19,926 nt of DNA, from positions 1-19,926 of the forward strand of contig JBFHER010000046.1 of the NCBI GenBank assembly GCA_041584055.1, written 5' to 3'. The notes beneath the pieces were generated by a model. That model saw only the letters and a program-made list of their open reading frames with translations. It ran no database searches and was not told the origin of the DNA. This DNA comes from JBFHER01 sp041584055 (GTDB lineage: Bacteria; Bacteroidota; Bacteroidia; Bacteroidales; UBA5342). Numbering within the stretch: position 1 is the stretch's first letter; every line of letters starts with the position of its first letter. The translations under genes were made by a program, and so were the position numbers. Positions 1-10,100 of the stretch are shown here, piece by piece.

Positions 1-16
1 GCAAAAGATTGAAAGC

Positions 17-1501
17 TTAATGATTTGATTCATTTGTATTTTTACTTTTTGTGAATTTCTTTTGCTCATATGGGATTGTTCTATCGAACAGTGTTCCATA
101 TTGCTGATAGTTGTTATAATTCACTGCTTCCTGCTTCCATTTTGCCAGTTCTTCATCGTAATTTTTACGCATGATCTTAAGCATTTTAAATGCTTCCGAA
201 TCATTTGCAAGGTTTCTCATTTCTGTGGGATCCTTAGCAAGATTGTACAATTCTTCCATTGGTTTCATCTCATCATCCCCGTACCACCAATAAGTATATT
301 TCCAGTCTTTTGTCAGGCAGGTAAGGCTCTGTGTAGGCACAACTCCCCAGGCATTGATAAATGCCATTTGTTTGCGAATATCCTTTTGGGGTTTCTTTAA
401 AAGTGGAACCATGCTCACACCATCCATGTTTTCAGGAATTGGCAATCCGGCTAATTCCAGAATGGTTGGTGCAAAATCGATGTTCCCGGTCAGAGCGGAG
501 CATTTAAGGTTTTTACCCGCGCTTGCACTGCGGGGATCAAAAATCATCAAAGGGGCACGGGATGATTCCTCCATGGGAAGTACTTTTGATCCATAGCCAT
601 GAGATCCACAGATATAGCCATTATCGCTTGTGTAGATGATCACTGTATTCTCTGCTAGTCCCTGTTTTTCCAATTCGTCAAGGATCATCCCCACGGCAAC
701 ATCTACGCCATATACTAGCTGGTAATATTTTGCCATAACACCATCGTAATTGGTATCGTAATGCCACTGTTGAAAGCGGGCATATTGCCTGCCCTGCTTA
801 CTTTGCGGCGACATATGCTCCCCTGCATCGCGTCCGAAATTTGAGGGTTTTGTAAAGGTTTTGCCAGCATACACATGGTCAAATTTGGGATCGGGTTTCA
901 CTGGAAGATGCGGTGCTTTAAAACTAATGGAAAGACAAAAAGGTTTGTTTTGTTTCAACGCCTCCTTTATAACATCTTTTCCGAATGCACCATAAGACAA
1001 GGAGGAATGCGGATAATCCTTTGCATATTTCGCCATGGAACTGTTTTCTTTTGTTATGTAGGAACTTTGCCCAGGTGCGCCTCCCCACATATCAAAATCA
1101 TTCTCACAAAGGCCAATACCATCCACTTCAAAACCGAACTTACCTGCAAATGCAGTTAGATAACCTGCCTTGCGAAGCAGCACCGGATACGACTTCTGCC
1201 AAACTTCTTCCTTCATGTCTCCATGGTCGAAATTCGTTCCGGTTTTGTATTCATACATGCCGGTAAACACGCTTGCCCTGCTCGCCATGCAAATAGAAGT
1301 GGTGTTGTAGTGATTCCTGAATATGATGCCTTTATTCCCAATTTTATCCATATTTGGGGTGGACACTTCTGTGTTACCATAACAACCCACAGACAGAACA
1401 TTCTGATCGTCTGCCATCAGGTAAATGATATTCGGTTTTTGACCAAAACTTAGTTGTGTTACAAAAACCAACAACGTTGATAAAATTGCTATTCGTCTCA
1501 T
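17..1501 (-). CDS. Exported S1-type sulfatase (CMASR motif)
   Basis: This is a formylglycine-dependent sulfatase of the alkaline phosphatase-like fold, which hydrolyses sulfate esters on a glycan. The metal-binding pair D31-D32 lies in a PNIIYLMADDQ segment. The maturation motif CMASR is at residues 71-75, where C71 would become formylglycine. Further conserved pieces are GK in AFAGKFG, H in FKAPHLP, and DN in YTSDNG. The start chosen is the ATG at 1501, because it gives a compact signal peptide (MRRIAI... to SFGQ, about 21 residues) and an A-rich leader. Longer in-frame starts (ATG at 1528 or 1579, TTG at 1588) only add a charged N-terminal tail. There is no lipobox and no C-terminal sorting domain, so a soluble periplasmic enzyme is likely. 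The length, 494 aa, is normal for the family. It is the last gene of the second unit, 92 nt after the esterase. The substrate and subfamily are not assignable by eye. Confidence 0.93.
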   Translation of the reverse strand: MRRIAILSTLLVFVTQLSFGQKPNIIYLMADDQNVLSVGCYGNTEVSTPNMDKIGNKGIIFRNHYNTTSICMASRASVFTGMYEYKTGTNFDHGDMKEEVWQKSYPVLLRKAGYLTAFAGKFGFEVDGIGLCENDFDMWGGAPGQSSYITKENSSMAKYAKDYPHSSLSYGAFGKDVIKEALKQNKPFCLSISFKAPHLPVKPDPKFDHVYAGKTFTKPSNFGRDAGEHMSPQSKQGRQYARFQQWHYDTNYDGVMAKYYQLVYGVDVAVGMILDELEKQGLAENTVIIYTSDNGYICGSHGYGSKVLPMEESSRAPLMIFDPRSASAGKNLKCSALTGNIDFAPTILELAGLPIPENMDGVSMVPLLKKPQKDIRKQMAFINAWGVVPTQSLTCLTKDWKYTYWWYGDDEMKPMEELYNLAKDPTEMRNLANDSEAFKMLKIMRKNYDEELAKWKQEAVNYNNYQQYGTLFDRTIPYEQKKFTKSKNTNESNH

Positions 1502-1593
1502 TTTGTTTTGTATTATTTTTATTACCATTATTCCATGTTCAGTTTTTAGCTTAATCGTTGACAGCCGTTTTAATTGCATGCTGATCAATACAT

Positions 1594-3708
1594 TTACTTC
1601 AAAAGTTTCCCATGAAATGAATTTCCTTCACTTGTTAGAACTTTCACAAGAAACACACCCGGATTCAAGTTTGAAATATCAATGGTTTCTATGCCAGCCA
1701 AATCAGTCATCACACATTTACCAGCCATGTTATAAAAGTAGGCCGATTTTGCATCTACATTAAACGAAACTTCTTTGTATGAAGGGTTTGGAGAAATGAC
1801 CAATCGCTTCTTGTTAGTATGTCTCATTGGATTTTTTGATGTGATTGGTTCCATTGAGAATTGTACCATGATGCTTTCAACAGACCATTTATTTTTATCC
1901 TGATTGGGGCTCACGCCAGTTCCAATTGAAAAAGATGAAAGGGGTGTCATATCGGTAAATTCTGTAAAATCGATTGTATCGTGCGTAAGCGTTATGCTTG
2001 ATGAAACATCCGTACTATTTCCGTTAATTTCAAGCGCAACTGCATCCTTATTGCCGGACTGTCCATTGACAATCACAATGGATTGAAAGGATATACTGGT
2101 GATATTATCCACCGTAAGTCCGCCACCATTGGCATTGAAATTCACAATCCGTATATTGGAGACTTTCACCCATTCGTTATCCAGACCAGTGAAAATAACG
2201 TTTTGAATGTCGCTAAGATCAGTTGTGCTGGCAACACCCCAATCGCTTGCCACAGACGTCCCGCCACCGGAGCCACTCATAATGGCCTGACCTGCACCAG
2301 GCGCGATATCACAGGAAATCTGAAAGGTAGCAAGGCTATCCGCTGCAAGTAGTACATCTGAAAAAAGTGTGGCGACCTGATCAATACCATAATTCGTGTT
2401 TGCAGTTGCCTTAATGGCTGCGACTGAAGTTGGAGGAACAACCGGCTTTGGCGCCGGAGGAAGGTTTGATTTTTCCATGGTACTGCTGTACATATAATCC
2501 TCATCAGTGACAACATTGATGTAGAAACATTGTGTGTAATCGGGTAAAACTGCCATCATCTGAGCTGTTTCTGCATTCAATTCAAGGTCCATCTGCAACC
2601 ATTCATATTCATCCTGAACCCAGGTTCCCGTATCAAGCGTGTAAAATAAAACAGCACTTTTAGCAACTCCCTCAAAGGATGCAAACACACTTTTTCCCAT
2701 CACTGAATCAATTGAGACGCTCAGAGGTTTATGGCCATTTTTTGTAATGTAATCAGCAAAATGATAAATTTCCTGCGGTGCATATCCAAAAACAGTACTG
2801 TGGCGCATCTTATGCTCAATGCGGAGGTATTTCTCTGAAGGCATGGCCTTGAAACTGCGAGTGGCAATGTTCATTGCAAACTGCTTATCGTTGTTCCCAT
2901 TCACATAGAAAAGGGGACAATTCTGTAAGGGAATATAAAGGGACGGATCCCAATTGGCACGGTAAAATGCCTCTTCTGCAGGGGTATTTGCGGCCATGTC
3001 AACACTGTATTTAGGACTGTCATACAAATAACCACAACCATAAACCGGAATTGCGAATTTAAAGCGATGATCCAATCCTGCAATCACATTTGTTAGCACG
3101 CCGCCCCATGAGATCCCATTGATGCCAATATTGGTGGTATCCACTTCGGGAAAGCTCCGCAGCAGACTGTTTGCCAGCATGGCATCTGCAATGGCATGAT
3201 AAAACCATTGCTCATGCACATCCTTATCTGCATCTCTGTAAAACCCTGCGCGACGGGGCCCCGAAAACGCCCAGGTTTGATACCATCCATTTACTTTTTC
3301 GCCGGGCAATTGACCTTCGTGCGCAATGGCTATTGCAATGTATCCACGACTGGTCCATTGATCAACCCAACCTGGAAACGCAGTTCCGCCGCCACCATGA
3401 ACAACAACAACAGCTGGTGCTTTTTCTCCGGCCTGCAAGTTTGCAGGAATGCCGTACCAACAAAAAACCTTTGTAGGATGCCCTTCATAATCAACGCCAT
3501 CAATGAAGAGCCCCTTTATGTTTTCATAGCCTTTGTAAGCATCATAATCACTTGTGAAATTATATGTAGGCGTATCAAAAACAGAATCATTTTCTAAGAT
3601 TCTTTTTATAAAATCCGGTCCTGCTTCCTGAGCCATCAGATTGAATTGAAAGCAAGCAAACAAGACCAGAATAGCTACTGTCATTTTATATAGAACGATG
3701 CTCCTCAT
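1594..3708 (-). CDS. T9SS-secreted alpha/beta-hydrolase (acetylxylan esterase-like) with CBM-like module
   Basis: This is a probable carbohydrate O-acyl esterase exported to the cell surface. Residues 1-27 form a signal peptide ending LMAQ. The hydrolase domain spans about 30-330, with an oxyanion-type HGGGG at 104-108 and a nucleophile elbow GISWG with S200. D274 (NGNNDKQ) and H303 (KMRHS) are likely triad partners. An Ig-like segment follows at about 330-412, then a proline-rich linker (PPAPKPVVPP) near 415-430, then a beta-rich, CBM-like module of about 200 residues. A T9SS type A sorting domain closes the protein at about 633-704 (ISPNPS... to GKLLK). The start at 3708 gives the cleanest signal peptide and has AAGG 9 nt upstream. 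ATGs at 3732, 3729 and 3717 are possible alternatives. The gene lies 59 nt after the CAPTR sulfatase. The esterase class is known only at fold level, and a peptidase of the same fold cannot be excluded. Confidence 0.82.
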   Translation of the reverse strand: MRSIVLYKMTVAILVLFACFQFNLMAQEAGPDFIKRILENDSVFDTPTYNFTSDYDAYKGYENIKGLFIDGVDYEGHPTKVFCWYGIPANLQAGEKAPAVVVVHGGGGTAFPGWVDQWTSRGYIAIAIAHEGQLPGEKVNGWYQTWAFSGPRRAGFYRDADKDVHEQWFYHAIADAMLANSLLRSFPEVDTTNIGINGISWGGVLTNVIAGLDHRFKFAIPVYGCGYLYDSPKYSVDMAANTPAEEAFYRANWDPSLYIPLQNCPLFYVNGNNDKQFAMNIATRSFKAMPSEKYLRIEHKMRHSTVFGYAPQEIYHFADYITKNGHKPLSVSIDSVMGKSVFASFEGVAKSAVLFYTLDTGTWVQDEYEWLQMDLELNAETAQMMAVLPDYTQCFYINVVTDEDYMYSSTMEKSNLPPAPKPVVPPTSVAAIKATANTNYGIDQVATLFSDVLLAADSLATFQISCDIAPGAGQAIMSGSGGGTSVASDWGVASTTDLSDIQNVIFTGLDNEWVKVSNIRIVNFNANGGGLTVDNITSISFQSIVIVNGQSGNKDAVALEINGNSTDVSSSITLTHDTIDFTEFTDMTPLSSFSIGTGVSPNQDKNKWSVESIMVQFSMEPITSKNPMRHTNKKRLVISPNPSYKEVSFNVDAKSAYFYNMAGKCVMTDLAGIETIDISNLNPGVFLVKVLTSEGNSFHGKLLK

Positions 3709-3767
3709 TGTTATCATCCTTGTTCCCATCATTTATAAAGGACCTTCGTTAGTCACGGTTATATCCT

Positions 3768-5585
3768 TTAATTCAAGGCCTCAACATAAATATAGAAGGC
3801 ATTGGTTAAGACGCCATCTTCCTGTTGCAGCCAACCGGTTAAATCAGCAAACCCCTCTTTGACATCTATTTCAACTTCTGCAAGTGGGGCATTGTTATTC
3901 ACCTTTGCTGTATAAACATCAGAATCAATTTTCACGAAAGCTTCTTTGAACCTGATGGCTTTCCCTTTGCTGCGTGCATCGGTGTAAGCTGTTGCCTGAA
4001 CGGCATCATCAGCACTGCTGCCTATTGCGAGACCGCTTTCCATTGGCCATCTGCCCAAACTAATTTTATATTTCCCCGCTTTTGTGAAATTCACCATAAA
4101 TTTAGCCGGTGTCAGGGGTGTTCCTTCTCGGATCATTTCCTGATTCCAATTCGGGAATTGACCGGAAGAATGAATATCCATGCATGTCAGCACGTCGATT
4201 GAGTCAACGCCCAGGTCAATGATTGAGTATTTCGTTTCGCTGATAACATCTTCCCACCATGCATTGTAGAAATTATCCATTTCTTTCACCCGATCAGGAT
4301 ATTGTTCAGCCACATTGTTTTCCTGACCCGGATCTTCCGCGATGTTGTACAACTCGGTGCCATTCATTAATCGCCAGTTGCCATCCATCACACAACTTTG
4401 TTTTCCTTTTACCGGCCATGGGTTCCGTTGTGTGTCAGTCACCAACATGCGTTGGGGAATTGATTCTCCGGTTCTTATGTAGTTACTTATATCTGTCCCA
4501 TCCAATACCTTTGTTGGTGTGAACTGAATGCCGGTTAGGGAAGCTAAAGTTGGCAACAAGTCCACGTGAGCTGTAAGCTCGTTCAATACTCTACCACCGG
4601 CAACTCCTCCCTGTGGCCATCTCATAATGAATGGGACTCTGTGTCCACCTTCATATTCGCTTGCCTTGGTTCCACGCATACCGGCATTGTAACCATATAC
4701 CTTCCCTGTTTTTTCATCCACTTTAAAACCATTGGAAGTTCCATTGTCGGTGGTAAAAATAAGAATTGTATTGTCCTCAATTTGAAGTTCTTGCAGTTTT
4801 TCACGCAGCTTCGCGAAGTTATCATCAATGTTGGTAATCATCCCATAAAAACGCTTTTGCGTCTCAAGGATTTGTGTTTCATTCTTATAGATATCGTAAT
4901 AGTCTTTGGGAACATTAAATGGTGAATGTGGGGCATTCAAACTCAAATAACACAGAAAAGGTTCGTCTTTTTTATCTTCAATAAACTTAATGGCTTCATC
5001 AAACCAAATATCGGTACAGTACCCTTCCACTTTTTCTGGAATGCCATTGCGGAAGTAGGTGTCGTCAAAATAATCGTTGTTCCAATAATCAGGCGTCTGT
5101 CCAACACCGCCGGCACCATGGTAAAAGCTTTCATCAAAACCTCTGTCATGGGGAAGCGTGGGATGGTTATCCCCCAAATGCCATTTCCCAAACATGGCTG
5201 TTTTGTAGCCATTTTGTTTAAATACATCCGCCATGGTGACTTCATCCCGGTTAAGAATGGAAGCACCCATAATGGTATGCCAAACCCCGTTACGATTACA
5301 ATTACGTGAGGTCATTAAACCTGCTCTTGTTGGTGCGCAGGTAGTCCCTACATGGTAGTTTGAAAAACTGATTCCCTCACTTGCAAAGGCATCAATTGCA
5401 GGTGTTTTAATGATGGGATTCCCATTCTGAGCTAAATCTCCGTAGCCCTGATCATCGGTAATCACAAGGATCACATTTGGTTTTTTAACTGATTCAACCT
5501 GACTCACGTTTTTACAGGCAATGTTTATTGCGAGCAACACAATAAAAATAAAAGCTGACTTGTACATTTTAATATGATTAAACAT
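3768..5585 (-). CDS. Lipoprotein S1-type sulfatase (CAPTR motif) with C-terminal beta-sandwich
   Basis: This is a formylglycine sulfatase with D44-D45 as metal ligands (VITDDQGYGD) and the maturation motif CAPTR at residues 83-87. GKWHLGD, NAPHSPF and TTDNG are further active-site signatures. The start at 5585 (ATG) lies 20 nt past the stop of the upstream sulfatase. An ATG at 5567 is an equally plausible start. A TTG at 5630 would overlap the upstream gene and is disfavoured. The signal sequence ends in INIAC (C24), a lipobox, and the residues after the Cys (KNVSQ) are not acidic, so the enzyme is probably retained in the periplasm. The catalytic domain ends near residue 450. An extension of roughly 110 residues ending IYVEALN looks like a beta-sandwich and contains a KAGKYKISLGRWP strand pair. 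At 605 aa it is longer than a minimal S1 sulfatase. It probably removes sulfate from oligosaccharides of the same glycan as its neighbours; which position it attacks is unknown. Confidence 0.93.
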   Translation of the reverse strand: MFNHIKMYKSAFIFIVLLAINIACKNVSQVESVKKPNVILVITDDQGYGDLAQNGNPIIKTPAIDAFASEGISFSNYHVGTTCAPTRAGLMTSRNCNRNGVWHTIMGASILNRDEVTMADVFKQNGYKTAMFGKWHLGDNHPTLPHDRGFDESFYHGAGGVGQTPDYWNNDYFDDTYFRNGIPEKVEGYCTDIWFDEAIKFIEDKKDEPFLCYLSLNAPHSPFNVPKDYYDIYKNETQILETQKRFYGMITNIDDNFAKLREKLQELQIEDNTILIFTTDNGTSNGFKVDEKTGKVYGYNAGMRGTKASEYEGGHRVPFIMRWPQGGVAGGRVLNELTAHVDLLPTLASLTGIQFTPTKVLDGTDISNYIRTGESIPQRMLVTDTQRNPWPVKGKQSCVMDGNWRLMNGTELYNIAEDPGQENNVAEQYPDRVKEMDNFYNAWWEDVISETKYSIIDLGVDSIDVLTCMDIHSSGQFPNWNQEMIREGTPLTPAKFMVNFTKAGKYKISLGRWPMESGLAIGSSADDAVQATAYTDARSKGKAIRFKEAFVKIDSDVYTAKVNNNAPLAEVEIDVKEGFADLTGWLQQEDGVLTNAFYIYVEALN

Positions 5586-5605
5586 TATAAATAAATAAAC
5601 TCTTC

Positions 5606-6994
5606 TTATCCAGGCAATTTTGATTTCCAATCATTCCATAGTGCCACAAGTTCGTTCACCACCTCAGGATGCTGTTCTGCCAGGTTACGCGTTTCAAAAA
5701 TGTCCTCCGACATATTGTACAACTCTACCCGATTGCAGTTTTTATCTGCCAGCAGTTTCCAATTGTCCTTGCGAACCGCCATTATGGGCCATCTGTTGAC
5801 CTGATGTGGCTCCTCACTCACCACCGGAAATCGCCATTCCCAGAAAAGAGGCTTTGTTCGTTTGAATGGAACATTATTAAAAACAGAAACAAAACTCTCT
5901 CCATCAGGCTCATAATTCTTTGGAAGCTCTTTCCCTACAAGTTCGCAAAAGGTTGGCAAGAGATCTACGGCGGATAGTAAACTTTGATTTTCAACTTTCC
6001 CTGCAGCCACATGCCTGGGCCAACGGATAATAAATGGAACATTTACTCCACCCTCGAAAATATCTACTTTGCGCCCCTTTAAACCTCCTGTTGATCCAAC
6101 ATATAAAGCCGGAGGTACATGAGCGGGACCATTATCGCTGCTAAAGATAACCAAAGTATTTTCATCCAGACCCATTTTTTTCAACGCTTTCATCAGGCGC
6201 CCAATTTGGTAATCAGCATCCGTTAATACTGAATAGTAGGTTTCTTTATCGGGATGCATCCCTTTGTAGGGTTCCCTTTGCTCATCGCTGGGCCAAAGAG
6301 GCGTATGTGGGTCTTTCAACCAAAGGTTGACAAACATCGGTTTTTTACCATTGTATCGTCTTAAAAAGTCAATCGTTTCGTCCACTGCCAATTTACTGGA
6401 GTTTTGCACCCAAAGGGTATCGCTGTCCATGTATCTAGTGGTAGGCCATTGCTGGTCACCCTTCCAGGTAGGTCCGTTCCCATTCCAAACCCTTGTTTCA
6501 TCATATCCATATTTACCTGGTTCAGGTGCAGCGGGATCTCCATTAGGCAAACCACCACCTCCGAGATGCCATTTGCCGAAATGAGCAGTAGCGTAGCCTG
6601 CCTCCTGCATTAAACGGGGAAGGTATGTCCCATGTTTCTCATCGAGCCAGTTTGGCATTCCCCTCTGTTGATTCAATTCATTGCCTGCCAAATGTCCATG
6701 AATACCATGTTGTGCAGGAAAATGACCTGTAATCACAGAAGCCCTGCTAGGCGAGCATACACCACTTGTCACATGAAATTGAGTAAATCGGGTTCCTTGT
6801 TCTGCCAGGAGGTCAATGTTAGGGGTAAGTACCTCAACATTTCCATAACATCCAAGGTCTCCATACCCCCAGTCGTCTGCAAAGATAAACAAGATGTTTG
6901 GTTGCTTACTAACCGGGGTTTTTCTGCATTCAGATAAGCCGAGCAGCAATACTGACATTCCGCACAGAACCAGGTATTTTATCACTTTAATCAT
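5606..6994 (-). CDS. Exported S1-type sulfatase (CSPSR motif)
   Basis: This is a formylglycine sulfatase of 462 aa. The metal pair D40-D41 sits in FIFADDWGYGDLGCYGN, and the maturation motif CSPSR is at residues 80-84. GKWHLGG, KDPHTPLWP and SSDNGP complete the active-site signatures. The signal sequence (residues 1-22) runs into LGLSEC with C23, a possible lipobox. Glutamate just before the Cys is unusual, so lipidation is uncertain. The following residues (RKTPVSK) are basic, which argues against surface export. There is no accessory C-terminal domain: the protein ends in the usual sulfatase pattern (ELYNMSEDIFETRNLAEQHPEV). The ATG at 6994 is the first in-frame ATG and is well placed before the signal peptide. 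It is the first gene of the second unit, starting about 50 nt after a strong terminator, so its promoter should lie between 6995 and 7045. I see no clean TAnnTTTG box there. Confidence 0.94.
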   Translation of the reverse strand: MIKVIKYLVLCGMSVLLLGLSECRKTPVSKQPNILFIFADDWGYGDLGCYGNVEVLTPNIDLLAEQGTRFTQFHVTSGVCSPSRASVITGHFPAQHGIHGHLAGNELNQQRGMPNWLDEKHGTYLPRLMQEAGYATAHFGKWHLGGGGLPNGDPAAPEPGKYGYDETRVWNGNGPTWKGDQQWPTTRYMDSDTLWVQNSSKLAVDETIDFLRRYNGKKPMFVNLWLKDPHTPLWPSDEQREPYKGMHPDKETYYSVLTDADYQIGRLMKALKKMGLDENTLVIFSSDNGPAHVPPALYVGSTGGLKGRKVDIFEGGVNVPFIIRWPRHVAAGKVENQSLLSAVDLLPTFCELVGKELPKNYEPDGESFVSVFNNVPFKRTKPLFWEWRFPVVSEEPHQVNRWPIMAVRKDNWKLLADKNCNRVELYNMSEDIFETRNLAEQHPEVVNELVALWNDWKSKLPG

Positions 6995-7045
6995 TACAAC
7001 TTAAAATGTTCTTACTTCGTTCTAAATAAAGAGGGAAAGTCGAAT

Positions 7046-7090
7046 AAAAAAACCGAGAACACGAATTAAATTCGTGTTCTCGTGTTTTTT
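7046..7090 (-). terminator. Strong hairpin terminator, probably bidirectional
   Basis: A perfect inverted repeat occupies 7054-7082. The arm CGAGAACACGAATT is followed by one central base and then its exact reverse complement, giving a stem of about 12 bp with a small loop. On the minus strand the stem is followed by a T7 run (7052 to 7046); on the plus strand a T6 run lies at 7085-7090. It begins 16-24 nt after the stop codon of the 1250-residue protein and ahead of the CSPSR sulfatase. It therefore separates two transcription units read in the same direction. Confidence 0.88.
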
Positions 7091-7105
7091 ATTAAAAGGT
7101 TTTGG

Positions 7106-10100
7106 TTAATTCTTTATTACCTTAAACGCAACAGCATTATCGCGTTCTACAAGTCTTACAAAGTAGATGCCTTTGCTCAACTGACTCATATCAACACTGC
7201 AATTTTCATTGCTCACAATTGTAGAGTGAACAAGGTTCCCAGATATTGAGATGATTTGAAGTACACTTCCAACCTTCGCTTTATCGATGTATAATCTTGA
7301 AGCTGTTGGATTTGGATAAACGCTGATTGAACTACCGTTATTCACATCCGACAATTGGGTTGTTGTAACATCTGATTTTGTTTCAGGATAGAAGTTAATG
7401 GCATATCTCGCACCTTTACTTCCGTCTTCAGACACCACCTTCACAACATCATCAAAATGAATCAAACCTTCTGTTCGGACATGACCTGCTTTGTCTGTTA
7501 ATACAATTGTTGCATTTCCGGACGGGAACAGGTAGCTTAAGAAAGTGGATACGGAATAGCCATAAGCAACACCAGAAATAATTTTGGTCTCCTCATAAAC
7601 TGTAAATACATTTGAGGTAATGTATGCGTCCGATGGACTCATATCAGGAACAAGTGTATATTTTGCAATGCTTCCATCTTCTGCCACAACCTCAAAAATG
7701 ATACCATTAAACACCTTGGTTGCAACGATTCGTTCAGTGAGAGAAGTATCCTTGCTAAGCGTTAGCAATGTCACCAGGTTATCTGCTGTATCGATAACAT
7801 TAATGATGGACAAAGGATCAACTGTAGTTACGCCAGCCAACACATCTGCGATGGCTTTTGTATAGTCAAAACCGCTGACTGTCAAATTTTGATTATCCAC
7901 CACGATGCCCATGTCAGCAACTGCCTCAAGATCCGTATTGGCACTTAAAGCTCTGTCCTGTACAGTATATTTGGTCATATTTGAACTATCTGCGGAATAT
8001 ACCATCACCAGATCACCATTTTCCATGAGCGCAGCACCATCTTTTGGCACATCACCCTTCAAAACTGTAATGGTTTGCATTGAATCAGGTTTGTTCAGAT
8101 TTGAAATAAATACATCAACAGAATGTGTACTCACTTCACCCACGATTCTTAAATCATCTCCACTAATACCCAGATCCACGGCATAAACATCTGAAGTCAC
8201 TGTTGATAGATGATAAGTGATTGGGTCCATCAAATGTAATCCGATATAATCCCCAAGCGCTGCGTTGCCCAATTTAAACTCTGCGGGTGCATTTCTATTT
8301 CGGCTAAAGCGGATCAGGTCACACGTATCTTTATCTACATGCATTCCTTCATCCACCAACAATGTTCCTTTTTGAACCCGTGGCTTACGTACGGTTATTC
8401 CACCATTCGCTGCAACAAGGCCGAAACCTGCCAATAATCCTGAGCCATCACTGTTAGTCCAATGCATGCGATCAACAAGTTCATAATCCGCTGGACTTGT
8501 CCAAATTCCCTTTTTCCCATCAATGATTGAATCATTCAAAATTTTGTATAAGTAGATGGCTTGTGATCCTAAATCAACACTGGCTACACAAGACCCCTGC
8601 ACCAGATTAGGGAAGTCCGGGTTACCATCAGAAAGATTAACATCAACGAACTTGTAGGTAGAATCATCTTGCATGCGATAACTTTCATATGCTACACCCT
8701 CGGTATAAGCACTTATAACAAACACATCACCAGGAATGACCATTGGGTTCACGTTTGCATCAGGTGTAACGCCTCCAACAACACCATCCTTCCATGTGAA
8801 ATCGACTGGGTCCTCGCTGTCGTTTTTATCATAATTAAATTTATAACCAGGAATATAGCTATAATGTACTGCAGGATCTGTTGGTGTTGCCGGACTCTGG
8901 TAGTTTGTAATCGCTGTAAATTCATCGGTCGAATTAGGTGCAACAACTACCAAATATCGGCTTAAATCCAATTCATCGCTGCCGTTGTTTGGGTTTACGA
9001 TTTGTACATAGTTATCAAAATTAGCTCTACCCCGAAGCAGCACAGAGAAAAATGGTTCAATGTCAGTCAACTGCTTTTCAACATCTAAATCGAACACGAC
9101 TGAATAAACATCAAAAATAGTGTCAGATGCTTCTGAATACACTGTAAAAGTAGTGGTACGCTGCTCCAATGTACCGGTCAGGGATGTTGCCCTCTTTACC
9201 TTAACAACAGTATTCAAGTCCGCAGTATGAGGCACCAAAGCAGGGACGTTCTTCGAATAATCAGGCAGTGTGAGTGTATAATTTTTATTATTTGGCGTAA
9301 ACCCGGGCAGGGTATCATTATCCAGCCAATACCAGAAGTAATCTTTATCAAAATCAGGCCAGGTAATGGCACTCAAATCGGTTGATCTGCTTGGCGCGTA
9401 TTCATTTACCTGCACATAGTAATCTTTTACACTTGTATTATTTTGAGCTGTCACTCTGAAGATATCTCCATCCTTCAGATCCACCCTGCTATCGTCACCA
9501 TCTACAAAGATAATTTGTGCAGTGGCATTCGTCGGGATTTCGATGTATTTCAAGAGTGTATCAATGCGGAGTTGGTATTGTAAATTTAGGATACTATCCA
9601 TTCCCGGTACACCTTCAGTAATATTGAAGTAGCCATTGTTCGCGTATGTTCCATTTGCCAGTTTCGCAATTTTTGTACGTGCAATCGCCAAATCCGAAGT
9701 TGGTTCCAACACCTTAAAGGTATAGGTATCAAACTCAAGATCATCACCAAATGCATAAACCTCCAGCAGATCTCCATCCTGTACCCGTGTATATGCCGAA
9801 TCAAGTCCGTCAATGGTATCTCTCACAAAGGTCCAGGCCATGCCATCGCCAAAATCAATGTAATTATCAGTTACCGGTTCCCCTCTTAAAGCCTCCCAGG
9901 GAACACTGATTGTTTTATCTGTATTGTTTACAAGCGCTGCGGTATTTGCTTTTGCGCTCACAGAAATAGAGAAATCGCCATGATTCCCCACCGATGAGTA
10001 AACCTCCGTACCTGGTGCATTAGGTACGATCCACCACTGTGAATCTTCGGATGAAATACCTCTTGACTGATTGATCCAGTCGGCTGTTTGGAAGCCATTG

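Noticed and set aside
1502..1593. Possible terminator or promoter in the 92-nt gap between the esterase and the last sulfatase.
   Set aside because: No GC-rich stem followed by a T-run and no clear TAnnTTTG box was visible, so it is treated as plain spacer and RBS region of one operon.
3733..3769. Inverted AAAGGA and TCCTTT pair around the end of the CAPTR sulfatase and start of the esterase.
   Set aside because: The arms are only six bases with a loop of about 21 bases and no T-run, so it is most likely chance.
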